In this document: positions 9,151-16,671 of the stretch, piece by piece
Layout: every line of letters begins with the position of its first letter
Position numbering within the stretch: the first letter of the stretch is position 1
Assembly: GCA_002727275.1 (NCBI GenBank)
Contig: PBWO01000027.1
Span: 1 to 22,967 of the forward strand
Source: Methanobacteriota archaeon
GTDB lineage: Archaea > Thermoplasmatota > Poseidoniia > Poseidoniales > Thalassarchaeaceae
Reading direction: 5' to 3'
DNA: 22,967 nt
Notes under the pieces: model-generated
What the model was told of the DNA's origin: nothing
Seen by the model: the letters and a program-made list of their open reading frames with translations, nothing else
Databases searched by the model: none
Translations under genes and position numbers: made by a program

Positions 9151-9173
9151 GATACCTTGCCCTGCTTGGCTAA

Positions 9174-9914
9174 TCAATCCTCTCCCGGCATTGTGATATG
9201 GGCCAAGAAGTAGTTGTGCTGCAAGACATCACCTAGACTAATCCAATCCGGAACCTCGCCACGGAAGTTGTCGTACCTGTGCCCGGGAATCAACCTCCAG
9301 TCAGCTGGCAGACCACTCAGTATCTCCTTGGCTCTCACGAGGCTCCTCTGTTGCGCTCGAGGGTCTCCTCCAGGAAGATCAACCCTGCCAGCACTCCTAA
9401 CGAACAGAAGATCACCTGCGTGGTACACTCCGTGTCCGTGAATTGTGACGTGGCCGGGAGCGTGGCCTGGTGAGTGAGTCATGACCAGGCTGACTGAGCC
9501 GGCAGACCAATCCACGCATTCTCCCGGCTCATTGTCCCAAGTATGGGTGAAGTCGACTTTCCTGAACACCACATTGCCCAGCAGACTCGGGACTCTGGCT
9601 TCTTCATGGCCCCAGACCTCCAAGTCAGGAAATCTCTTCATCATCTCAGGATAGCCAGCGGCATGATCACGGTGGGTGTGAGTGTACAGAAGATGAGTGG
9701 GTTCCAGCCCTTCTTTCTCGAGAGCCTCGGTCCACAACTTGGCGTTGAACGGGTCGATTATTGCAACCACCCCGTTATCCCTGTCGATGAATGCTGTGTT
9801 CATGTTCATCAGATTCCCCATCTGGGTCACCCAGACCTCCACCCCATCTTCCCAGACTGAGACGTGGAACTCCCCGTCACTCAACATGTCCCCTCGCAGC
9901 CATAACTGTCGCAT
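9174..9914 (-). CDS. MBL-fold metallo-hydrolase (glyoxalase II / persulfide dioxygenase-like)
   Basis: The 246-residue protein carries the metallo-beta-lactamase metal motifs: H79-x-H81-x-D83-H84 in YTHTHRDHAAG, H151 in SPGHAPGH, D168 in YHAGDLLF and H212 in IPGHRYD. The segment GRVDLPGGDPRAQQRSL between the last two resembles glyoxalase II and ETHE1-type persulfide dioxygenases, which share this insertion. Hydrolysis of a glutathione-like thioester, persulfide oxidation or another thioester hydrolysis cannot be told apart here. No signal peptide is seen. The start is ATG 9914, or ATG 9887 preceded closely by GAGGGG; the MBL fold itself begins after both. The gene is convergent with aceE and divergent from leuS. 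Confidence 0.85.
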   Translation of the reverse strand: MRQLWLRGDMLSDGEFHVSVWEDGVEVWVTQMGNLMNMNTAFIDRDNGVVAIIDPFNAKLWTEALEKEGLEPTHLLYTHTHRDHAAGYPEMMKRFPDLEVWGHEEARVPSLLGNVVFRKVDFTHTWDNEPGECVDWSAGSVSLVMTHSPGHAPGHVTIHGHGVYHAGDLLFVRSAGRVDLPGGDPRAQQRSLVRAKEILSGLPADWRLIPGHRYDNFRGEVPDWISLGDVLQHNYFLAHITMPGED

Positions 9915-10083
9915 AGGTGTGGCGGCCCTGCTGTCTCGGGGCAGGCTTCAAAGCGTGGCCTCCGAGTCGCGGTGCGTGGCACGAAAGCCCTCCACATACA
10001 CCCTGCTAGGCGGGCTCGCGCCCGGTCTGCTGCTTCGGCCGGGAGTCTGAGGACTCCCTGCGAAGCCTGTTGGGAGAAAGGAA
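9915..10083 (+). other. GC-rich divergent intergenic region and leuS leader
   Basis: These 169 bases separate the divergent MBL and leuS genes. No AT-rich TATA box is obvious. Besides the main hairpin listed separately there is a small stem CGGGC/GCCCG around TCGC (about 10012-10025). There is also a possible pairing of CCCGG (10021-10025) with CCGGG (10039-10043), which would compete with the main hairpin. TTCAAAG near 9950 superficially recalls a tRNA T-loop but lacks complementary arms. Confidence 0.4.
10032..10066 (+). promoter_or_regulatory. Extended hairpin in the leuS leader
   Basis: GCTTCG (10032-10037) pairs with CGAAGC (10061-10066), and inside it GGGAGTC (10041-10047) pairs exactly with GACTCCC (10052-10058) around a TGAG loop; a small asymmetric internal loop separates the two stems. 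It ends 17 bases before the leuS ATG and just before the SD-like GGGAG. It may influence leuS translation or be a processing or protein-binding site. No known riboswitch class is recognised. Confidence 0.45.
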
Positions 10084-12942
10084 ATGGCATACGACGCGCA
10101 AGAAGTAGAGACGCGCTGGCAGAAGGCCTGGACCGATGCTGGAGCGTTTGAGGCTGAGATCGACCACACCAAGCCGAAGTTCTACTGCCTCGAGATGTTC
10201 CCATACCCCTCCGGCAACATGCACATGGGTCATGTACGCAACTATTCGATTGGCGATGCAATGGCGAGATTCCAACGCCTGATGGGAAAGAATGTGCTCT
10301 ATCCGATGGGATACGATTCGTTCGGGATGCCCGCCGAGAACGCGGCCAAGAAGGAGGGCGGGCATCCACACACAGTAACTCATCGCAACATAGCCAGCAT
10401 CCGCACAGACCAGGAGAGAATGGGATACTCATACGACTGGAGGAGATTCCTAGCCACCTCTGATGTCGACTACTATCACTGGAATCAGGAGATGTTCTTG
10501 ATGCTCAATGAGCGCGGGCTAGTAGAAAGGAGAATGGCACCGGTGAACTGGTGCGTGGATTGCGACACGGTACTAGCAAATGAACAGGTCAAGAACAACC
10601 GTTGCTGGCGCTGTGGCCTTGAGGTCGTACAGCGTGACATGGCGCAGTGGTTCCTGCGTATGACCGAGTACTCGGACGAACTACTAGACGAGATTGAGAA
10701 CATCGCATTCCCAGAAAACGTCAAGGCGATGCAGCGCAACTGGATTGGTCGCTCCCACGGTGCTCACATCGACTTCCCAGTAGCCGGTTCAGACGCAATA
10801 ATTGGTGCCTTCACTACCCGCCCTGACACTATCTTTGGCGTCACCTTCGTCACTCTCTCGCCCGAGCACCCATTGTGCGAGGAGCTGTGCGCTGGTACGG
10901 AGTGGGAGGCGGACTGGCGCGAGCTGCGCGATGAGTGCGCGCGCATGTCCGAGTTTGAACGAATTAACATGCTGAAGGAGAAGAAGGGAGTTTTCCTAGG
11001 TCGCCACGCAATCAATCCTCTCAACGGTGAGGAAGTACCAATCTATGCTGGCAATTTTGTTGTTGCATCCTATGGAACTGGAGCTGTGATGGCCGTCCCA
11101 GGGCATGACCAGCGTGATTTCGACTTCGCTGACAGGTACGGCATAGAGATTCGTAGAGTACTCGTTGAGAAGGAAGGTGACGACCCGAGTGCTGAGTTGA
11201 ATTCTGCCTTCGAGGGCTATGGTCCGATGGTGAACTCGGGAACAGATGGGTTCGATGGGCTGGCTGGCCAAGACGCAAAGGATGCAGTCATCACCGCTCT
11301 CGAATCTACAGGAGCCGGCCATGGCACGGTAGAGTACAGGCTGAAAGACTGGCTCCTGAGTCGCCAGAGATTCTGGGGCACCCCTATTCCAATGATTCAC
11401 TGTGAGGAATGCGGGGTCGTCCCGGTTCCGTCCTCAGATCTCCCTGTAGAATTACCACTCAATGTCACTTTCAGCGAGGACCAGAGTGGTAATCCGTTAG
11501 CTTCTCACGATTCATTCGTCAACACATCATGCCCCTCATGCGGAGGGCCAGCGAAGCGTGAGACAGACACTATGGACACCTTCTATGACTCATCTTGGTA
11601 CTTCATGAGATTCTGCGACGCTAACAATGACTCAGCCCCATTCGACCGCGAGGCTGTGGATTACTGGATGGACGGAGGCGTCGACCTCTACATCGGTGGC
11701 ATCGAGCACGCGGTAATGCATCTACTGTACGCCCGCTTCTTCACCAAGGTCACTCGCGATGCAGAGATGAATACGGTCGGTGAACCGTTTGGCACCCTAG
11801 TCTGCCAAGGCATGCTCAACGCCCCCGCTCCATTCTGCTCCGACTGCAACGCTGAGTTCCACGTCGATCTGTTCGGTGGCGACTGCCCAACCTGCGGAGA
11901 GAGTCTAAGCACCCGCTCGGTGAAGATGGGCAAATCGCTCGGCAATACCGTCAGCCCTGGAGAGATGGTGGACAGGTACGGGGCTGACACTGTCCGACTG
12001 TTCATCCTGTTCGGAGCCAATCCCGAGGCTGGGATGGATTGGTCGGACAGTGCCCTTGAGGCCAACCACCGGCAATTGCACTCAATCATCGATGCGATGG
12101 AATCAGCCATGACTCTAGGAGAAGCACCCGGCCCACTTGATGAATGGCTGCTTGCAAGACTGAAAGCAAATCATGCCACTTGGAGAGATTCGATGTTTAA
12201 TGTCAGTATCCGTGAGGGTGTGATGATTAGCCACTACGAGATGCTGTCAGATTGGACATGGTACATCAGGCGTGGAGGGAATAATCGAGATACTGCAAGA
12301 CAGTTCCTATTGGGCTGGATACCAATGCTGGCCCCTGCTACTCCTCATATCGCCGAAGAGTTCTGGTATTCTTTAGGCGGTGAAGGTATGCTAGCTACCC
12401 ATTCCCTACGTGAGTCAACCGGTTTCTCAGAGGACGATGCCCAAGTCCTAGCTCGTGAGGCCTACCTCAAGGAACTAATTTCGAGCGGCAGAGGATTGCG
12501 AGAGTTGGCAGAGAGGCATACCGAGACAGAGATTACCAGTGTAGTGATTCAGACCTCTCCGGCATGGAAGGCAAAACTCGCCCGGGAAGCAATCCGCTTA
12601 GATTCAGAAGAATTTGACTTCAAGGCCGGAGGAATGAACCACCTGAAGTCGATGGATGTATTTGCCAATGAGCAGATACGTGGAGAGGTGATGCAGACTT
12701 GGATGACACTTACCATGGGCAGCAAGAAGAAGCGCGGACGTATTCACACTTGGTCACAAGGTGAGAAGCAACTGATAATCAGCGATATAGACGAGACTTC
12801 AATCATCAACACGAACTCGGATTTCATCGCCCAAGCTCTTGGAGTCTCATCTGTCGAGGCATATTCTGCTGGCGAGGGGGAGGATATCGCTGGCAAGGCC
12901 AGATTTGCCTTCCCGCTAGAGCCGGGAATAGCATTCCTCTAG
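10084..12942 (+). CDS. leuS: Leucyl-tRNA synthetase, bacterial-type body with non-bacterial C-terminus
   Basis: This class I synthetase charges tRNA-Leu. In 952 residues: HIGH box as HMGH (47-50) in the bacterial-type MFPYPSGNMHMGH, then MGYDSFGMPAENAA, and a first zinc knuckle C157-x2-C160-x13-C174-x2-C177. The CP1 editing domain has TTRPDTIFG and GAVMAVPGHDQRD, including the editing aspartate. A second zinc-ribbon-like CSDCN...CPTCG precedes the KMSKS loop, which reads KMGKS (614-618). These parts match bacterial LeuRS. The end does not: I find neither the VNGKVR-like segment after the anticodon-binding helices nor the VPGKLVNIVV-like bacterial terminus. Instead there is IQTSPAWKAKLA and a final ARFAFPLEPGIAFL, closer to archaeal LeuRS tails. 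It is the first gene of a three-gene operon, with SD-like GGGAG upstream. Confidence 0.95.
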   Translation: MAYDAQEVETRWQKAWTDAGAFEAEIDHTKPKFYCLEMFPYPSGNMHMGHVRNYSIGDAMARFQRLMGKNVLYPMGYDSFGMPAENAAKKEGGHPHTVTHRNIASIRTDQERMGYSYDWRRFLATSDVDYYHWNQEMFLMLNERGLVERRMAPVNWCVDCDTVLANEQVKNNRCWRCGLEVVQRDMAQWFLRMTEYSDELLDEIENIAFPENVKAMQRNWIGRSHGAHIDFPVAGSDAIIGAFTTRPDTIFGVTFVTLSPEHPLCEELCAGTEWEADWRELRDECARMSEFERINMLKEKKGVFLGRHAINPLNGEEVPIYAGNFVVASYGTGAVMAVPGHDQRDFDFADRYGIEIRRVLVEKEGDDPSAELNSAFEGYGPMVNSGTDGFDGLAGQDAKDAVITALESTGAGHGTVEYRLKDWLLSRQRFWGTPIPMIHCEECGVVPVPSSDLPVELPLNVTFSEDQSGNPLASHDSFVNTSCPSCGGPAKRETDTMDTFYDSSWYFMRFCDANNDSAPFDREAVDYWMDGGVDLYIGGIEHAVMHLLYARFFTKVTRDAEMNTVGEPFGTLVCQGMLNAPAPFCSDCNAEFHVDLFGGDCPTCGESLSTRSVKMGKSLGNTVSPGEMVDRYGADTVRLFILFGANPEAGMDWSDSALEANHRQLHSIIDAMESAMTLGEAPGPLDEWLLARLKANHATWRDSMFNVSIREGVMISHYEMLSDWTWYIRRGGNNRDTARQFLLGWIPMLAPATPHIAEEFWYSLGGEGMLATHSLRESTGFSEDDAQVLAREAYLKELISSGRGLRELAERHTETEITSVVIQTSPAWKAKLAREAIRLDSEEFDFKAGGMNHLKSMDVFANEQIRGEVMQTWMTLTMGSKKKRGRIHTWSQGEKQLIISDIDETSIINTNSDFIAQALGVSSVEAYSAGEGEDIAGKARFAFPLEPGIAFL

Positions 12943-12950
12943 GTGTTAAT

Positions 12951-13280
12951 ATGACCTCAGTAGTCCTCTTTGACGATACTTGCGGTACCTGTAGTCGCTG
13001 GGCATCATTCATCAACCGATACGATCGTTCAGGTAACCTCCGAACACTTGGACAGGACACTGATGAAGGAACCAAGTTACTCTCAAACAAACCAGACGAG
13101 ATGCAGGGAATTGACTCCGTATTCATCATCACCGAGGAAGGCCAATGGCATGCCAAGAGTGGAGCCGTCTGGAGAATTGCATCTAAGATGGGTCTGCCTT
13201 GGTCGTTCGGTGCGGCAATGTGGTTAGTTCCATACCCTATCAGAGATTTATTCTACGACATCTATGCCAAGTTCAGGTAA
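12951..13280 (+). CDS. DCC-family (DUF393) thiol-disulfide oxidoreductase-like protein
   Basis: The 109-residue protein has the family-defining D-x-x-C-x-x-C near its start (D8, C11, C14 in LFDDTCGTCSRW), a thioredoxin-like beginning (VVLFDD) and the usual ending with a Pro-rich hydrophobic segment (WLVPYPIRDLFYDIYAKFR). Family members are called thiol-disulfide oxidoreductases from the CxxC motif, but substrates are mostly unknown. There is no signal peptide, so it probably acts in the cytosol. Its ATG comes 8 bases after the leuS stop, and the leuS TAG is part of its AGGTG ribosome site, so it is very likely co-translated with leuS. Confidence 0.85.
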   Translation: MTSVVLFDDTCGTCSRWASFINRYDRSGNLRTLGQDTDEGTKLLSNKPDEMQGIDSVFIITEEGQWHAKSGAVWRIASKMGLPWSFGAAMWLVPYPIRDLFYDIYAKFR

Positions 13281-13290
13281 ACCCTCACAC

Positions 13291-13296
13291 GGTGGG
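13291..13296 (+). promoter_or_regulatory. Shine-Dalgarno fixing the TPD nuclease start
   Basis: GGTGGG ends three bases before ATG 13300 and follows the DCC stop at 13280. It favours this start over the in-frame ATG at 13264, which would overlap the DCC gene. Confidence 0.5.
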
Positions 13297-13299
13297 TTC

Positions 13300-14385
13300 A
13301 TGGAGCCCCTTTCTCTCGAAGTGTCGTTGAGTGATGAGAAGAGCGGTAAACGACGGCGGGGACGCCGTCGACGCCGCCGAGGCTCAGGGGGCAGAAACGG
13401 ATCCCCTCAGAAACAGAGCCCGGCGGCCGACACAGAAGCGGTGGAGCGTGCGATTAACCGATTCGATCAGAATCCTCTCCCCATGGGCATACCTGCTGAG
13501 ATAGATCCTCCTCCCAGAAGAATTGACGTAACCTGGAAGACTAAGGCGGTGCCCAAGGATGTCCAGCGTAAGGCGGGAGATATCGCATGCATTCCGGGGG
13601 AATTCGGATTCCTGCCCGAAGATAGGGTGCAGCAGATTGCTGAGAAGTTAGATCATCTTCCAATCACCTTGGAGCAGGCATTATCGCTTCGCAGTGCCCT
13701 TAACCAGGAGAAGAGCGTTTACTCGCACTCTCGACTGATGAGAAGGGCAAATGAGCTTAGCCGCAGGTACAATTCAGGTGAGAGCGTAATCGCTCTCTCC
13801 AAGCGCTTCGATGCCCCCCCTGTCAATACTTTCAGAGCAATCCTGACCGGTCGAGGGTGGTCGAAGAGCCGAATCAAGGAAACTCTGAACAAACAGCCTC
13901 ACAGACTCAACAAGCGCGATCGTGAGCAGTTCGAGCTGGCTGAATCGGTTGACAGAGTCAGCTCGGTGGATCAAAGTGACACCCAGAGTGCTGCCGAGGT
14001 CTTTGAGGACATTCTGTCCAATCACTTTGAGTCTCTGGGGGTCAGGTTCCGTCGTCAGGAGGAGTTACTTGCTGAGCAGAAGGATAGCGAAGGAAGGGCA
14101 ATCATAACTCCCGACTTGCTATTTTTAGATGATGTCAGAATCAACGGAGTGCCCTGCGCTTGGATTGATGCCAAGCATTTCTTCGGAGCCGACCTAAAGT
14201 TCCCCCGCAAGAAGACACAGAAGCAGGTGGACCGCTATGTTGCCGAGTACGGCCAGGGTGGTATCGTCTACAGACACGGGTTCTGTGACGGATTACGACT
14301 CAAGGGAGCGGTACAACTGGACGCCAATCCATTGGATTTGTCGCCATTGGATGACTTCCATGAGAAGGCCAGAAACTCATCATGA
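13300..14385 (+). CDS. TPD-motif nuclease-like protein, archaeal CDIN1 (C15orf41) homologue
   Basis: In 361-residue numbering, the C-terminal domain has T270-P271-D272 (ITPDLLFLDDVRINGVPCAW), then W288-I289-D290-A291-K292 with HFFGADLKF, then YGQGGIVYRHGF. This is the TPD family (Pfam TPD), whose human member CDIN1/C15orf41 binds codanin-1 and is mutated in congenital dyserythropoietic anaemia type I. The D...DxK arrangement fits a PD-(D/E)xK nuclease core. Before it are helix-turn-helix-like repeats (SRLMRRANELSRRYNSGES, then FRAILTGRGWSKSRIKETL, about 145-200), which the human protein also has. The N-terminus carries a very basic arginine-rich tail (about 18-29), probably binding nucleic acid. 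Nuclease activity and substrate are not proven by sequence. It is the third gene of the leuS operon and overlaps pantoate kinase tail to tail by 6 bases. Confidence 0.82.
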   Translation: MEPLSLEVSLSDEKSGKRRRGRRRRRRGSGGRNGSPQKQSPAADTEAVERAINRFDQNPLPMGIPAEIDPPPRRIDVTWKTKAVPKDVQRKAGDIACIPGEFGFLPEDRVQQIAEKLDHLPITLEQALSLRSALNQEKSVYSHSRLMRRANELSRRYNSGESVIALSKRFDAPPVNTFRAILTGRGWSKSRIKETLNKQPHRLNKRDREQFELAESVDRVSSVDQSDTQSAAEVFEDILSNHFESLGVRFRRQEELLAEQKDSEGRAIITPDLLFLDDVRINGVPCAWIDAKHFFGADLKFPRKKTQKQVDRYVAEYGQGGIVYRHGFCDGLRLKGAVQLDANPLDLSPLDDFHEKARNSS

Positions 14386-15354
14386 GAGTTTGCCTACTCT
14401 GGTACCCAATCCTTTGAGGCCAATATTATCCAATTCTGTGATTACGTCCTCGATCCATTCACCCCCGTTTGTGGGGTCGACGGGGACTATCGCAACACTC
14501 TCTCCGAGCATGCACAGCATTACCTCAACATCCTCGGCTCCAGCACTAGCGGCAGCGGCTTCTGCCATGGTTACCAATTCGTTCCGAGAAGAATCTTCGA
14601 ACAGCCCACTGTCGTGTGAGAATGAGCTCGCTGATTCAATCAGATCGGCCCATCTCTCGGCCGTCCAATCTCCTTTCGAGAGAGTTTCCATCTGCCTTGA
14701 ACCGGCCTCGCTGATTACTCGCTTCCAATTCGAATCATCGATATAGACTGAGGTATGCTTTCCCGAACCACTCCTCCAAGCCAGTACAACGGGAGTTCCA
14801 AGACTCCAACCCTCGGCCCGGCCCGGCCCATTTCTAAGATCAGAACCATGGTACGGAGAGCCCGCCTCCATCCTCCGTTCGACACCTCCGGCTGCTAAAG
14901 CGGTCACATCACCCAATCCAGTCGAGCGCGACCTCTCTACCCAATGAGCGACAGAATACGCTCTACGAAGACTCTCTTCGTAAGGTAGGCCGACTGCTCT
15001 CTGGAACGCCATCGCCGAAGCCACTGCCCCGGAAGCTGACACCCCAAAGCCCTGAGCGGGCGGAAGCGAAATTGTGACCGATAAGCCCCAAGCGACGTCC
15101 AAAACTTCCGGGACTTCTGCGACTAGAGCATCCAGCACGGCTTCATAGAGCTCCGAATCTCCTTCTATAGATTCGAATGTAACAGTCAGTCCGAACTCTC
15201 CATCCTCACCGTATGCAACCACCTCGACCCCATCATCGACGCATAGGCCCGCCCCAAGGCTACCTTGTCTAATGAGGTCGTCAGATTCGTCACTGACAGT
15301 GAATAGTAGGGTAATATGGCCCCCACACCGGCCTCTCCCTAGGTACCGATGCAT
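14380..15354 (-). CDS. Pantoate kinase (archaeal GHMP kinase)
   Basis: Archaea make 4'-phosphopantothenate by phosphorylating pantoate (pantoate kinase) and then joining beta-alanine; this enzyme is the first of the pair and feeds CoA synthesis. The 324-residue protein shows the family's opening GGHITLLFTV, then IRQGSLGAGLCVDDGVEV (29-45), and the GHMP phosphate-binding loop PPAQGFGVSASGAVASAMA (98-116). Further on are STGLGDVTALAAGGVERR and a C-terminal segment ending GLKGLGTRVGKL. Length is close to other archaeal pantoate kinases (about 300). ATG 15354 is the first start after an in-frame TGA; no clear SD is present. It follows rpoD by 39 bases in the same direction and probably ends the ribosomal-protein operon. 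The phosphopantothenate synthetase partner is not in the window. Confidence 0.85.
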   Translation of the reverse strand: MHRYLGRGRCGGHITLLFTVSDESDDLIRQGSLGAGLCVDDGVEVVAYGEDGEFGLTVTFESIEGDSELYEAVLDALVAEVPEVLDVAWGLSVTISLPPAQGFGVSASGAVASAMAFQRAVGLPYEESLRRAYSVAHWVERSRSTGLGDVTALAAGGVERRMEAGSPYHGSDLRNGPGRAEGWSLGTPVVLAWRSGSGKHTSVYIDDSNWKRVISEAGSRQMETLSKGDWTAERWADLIESASSFSHDSGLFEDSSRNELVTMAEAAAASAGAEDVEVMLCMLGESVAIVPVDPTNGGEWIEDVITELDNIGLKGLGTRVGKLS

Positions 15355-15393
15355 GCTCGCTCATATGCATCCAAGCCAAGAATGCTCGGACTC

Positions 15394-16281
15394 TCAGAAT
15401 ACGGCTACGATATCTTCCTCAATCTCACCGAATCTTCCGGAGAGCTCAGCGATTGCCGCCTCAAATGCGACTCTAGGAGTCATCGAACCATCGGTCTCGA
15501 AACTGAGAATGAACTCTCCAGGAGCATCCTCAAGGGTTATGGCGTCCTTGAAATCACGCGACTCCTCAGTTCCCGGGCCAACATGGTTGAGATCATCTGC
15601 CAACTGGTCTACCATATCCATGTCTTCTAATCTACCATCGCCGTCAAAATCCTTCGCCTTGATTGAAAGTTTCAGGCCCCACAAAATCTTGGCCTTCGTC
15701 TTGTTGTTCAGAACTCCCACTTTCCTCTGTGTGAACGTAACACCTGAGACCGGTGACCACTTTGCGTGCTCACTACCGCGGCCCATGACTGCAGTTGCGT
15801 AGAACTCAATCATCTGACCTCTGGACAACTTGGTAATCGGGATACTGCGGTACTTCTCGGGGATGTTAAGACGAGCCTCACCAAGGTAACTCATGTCCCC
15901 GGCAGTTATCATTCTGCCACCATCAGTGCCGAATTCCTTGCAGGTGTAGATCATGGTGCACAGAGGGCATCCTCTGTCCTTTTCGACTAAGTCAGCGCAC
16001 TCTGGACATTCGTTCTGGAAGTGAAACTCGTCATGAACTGTTGGAATCGGAATCATTGCTAGTCTTTGAGCAATCAACTCATCAGGCAGTGGGCCATTAG
16101 TCTCCCAGACCTCTCCGTCTTGCTCGATGGTACCCATCTCGAAGCGAACCTTGTCTATGGCCATCTTGGGAGTGTCAGAAATCAGAGTCCGACGAATAGC
16201 GTTTACAAACGCACGATCAGTATCTGTGAGCAGGATTCGGATTTTCTCATCACTCTCTTCGATAATCTTCGTCTTTACCAT
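15394..16281 (-). CDS. rpo3: DNA-directed RNA polymerase subunit D (Rpo3)
   Basis: Rpo3 pairs with Rpo11 as the alpha-like assembly platform of archaeal RNA polymerase. The 295 residues include the dimerisation region (FVNAIRRTLISDTPKMAIDKV), DELIAQRLAMIPIP, and a Cys-rich zinc loop (C92, C95, C105, C108, with C114 nearby). The conserved IPITKLSRGQMIEFYATAVMG plus HAKWSPVSG follow, then the C-terminal FSFETDGSMTPRVAFEAAI. No cysteine follows residue 114, so the ferredoxin-like Fe-S domain of many archaeal D subunits is absent. In that place residues 211-222 (DFDGDGRLEDMD) form an EF-hand-like acidic loop. The start ATG has a near-perfect SD GAGGTGAT three bases upstream that also contains the uS11 stop. 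Confidence 0.95.
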   Translation of the reverse strand: MVKTKIIEESDEKIRILLTDTDRAFVNAIRRTLISDTPKMAIDKVRFEMGTIEQDGEVWETNGPLPDELIAQRLAMIPIPTVHDEFHFQNECPECADLVEKDRGCPLCTMIYTCKEFGTDGGRMITAGDMSYLGEARLNIPEKYRSIPITKLSRGQMIEFYATAVMGRGSEHAKWSPVSGVTFTQRKVGVLNNKTKAKILWGLKLSIKAKDFDGDGRLEDMDMVDQLADDLNHVGPGTEESRDFKDAITLEDAPGEFILSFETDGSMTPRVAFEAAIAELSGRFGEIEEDIVAVF

Positions 16282-16284
16282 TCT

Positions 16285-16292
16285 ATCACCTC
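16285..16292 (-). promoter_or_regulatory. Strong Shine-Dalgarno for rpoD overlapping the uS11 stop
   Basis: The minus strand reads TGAGGTGATAGAATG. The TGA ends uS11, GAGGTGAT is an extended anti-SD match, and ATG 16281 starts subunit D. The layout implies coupled or re-initiated translation. Confidence 0.75.
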
Positions 16293-16671
16293 AAACACGA
16301 CGCCCTCGGCGCCCTCCCTTGCTCTTCGTCCCATCCGTCGCTACGGGGGTAACGTCTTCGATTCGGGTTATTTGTACTCCGGCTCGGGTCAGGGCCCTGA
16401 TTGCGGAGGTCGCGCCCGGTGCATTGTGAGAACGGTTCCCTCCAGCGCCGCGATACTTGACAATAACTTGGCTGAATTCCTTCTCAGCCAGCATCTCAGC
16501 CATTCGCTCGGCGGCTCTAGTTGAGGCAAACTGGCCCCCAGAGTCGCTCCCACCCTTAGTTACCATTCCACCTGAGACCTTGCAGATTGTCTCTGCACCG
16601 GTCAAATCAGTAGCGGTCATGAGCACGTTGTTGTGGGTAGTATAGATATGCAGGATAGCCTTCCTAGTCAT
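16291..16671 (-). CDS. rps11: Small ribosomal subunit protein uS11
   Basis: uS11 sits on the 30S platform and contacts the 3' region of 16S rRNA. The 126-residue protein shows family blocks HIYTTHNNVLMTATDLTG, SGGMVTKGG, AAERMAEMLAEK and the signature YRGAGGNRSHNAPGATSAIR, and ends with the conserved IEDVTPVATDGTKSKGGRRG plus a basic tail. The start is ATG 16671, not the in-frame ATG at 16689, because GGGAGGT lies seven bases before it. It overlaps the uS4 stop by 8 bases and is followed after 9 bases by rpoD. Confidence 0.95.
   Translation of the reverse strand: MTRKAILHIYTTHNNVLMTATDLTGAETICKVSGGMVTKGGSDSGGQFASTRAAERMAEMLAEKEFSQVIVKYRGAGGNRSHNAPGATSAIRALTRAGVQITRIEDVTPVATDGTKSKGGRRGRRV

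Noticed and set aside
9940..9960. tRNA-like T-loop (TTCAAAG) in the leuS leader
   Set aside because: The flanking bases cannot form a T-arm and no acceptor or anticodon arm can be built around it.
9881..10432. 183-residue minus-strand frame across the leuS leader
   Set aside because: It is antisense to conserved LeuRS sequence and to the MBL N-terminus, and reads as an Arg/Cys-rich shadow.
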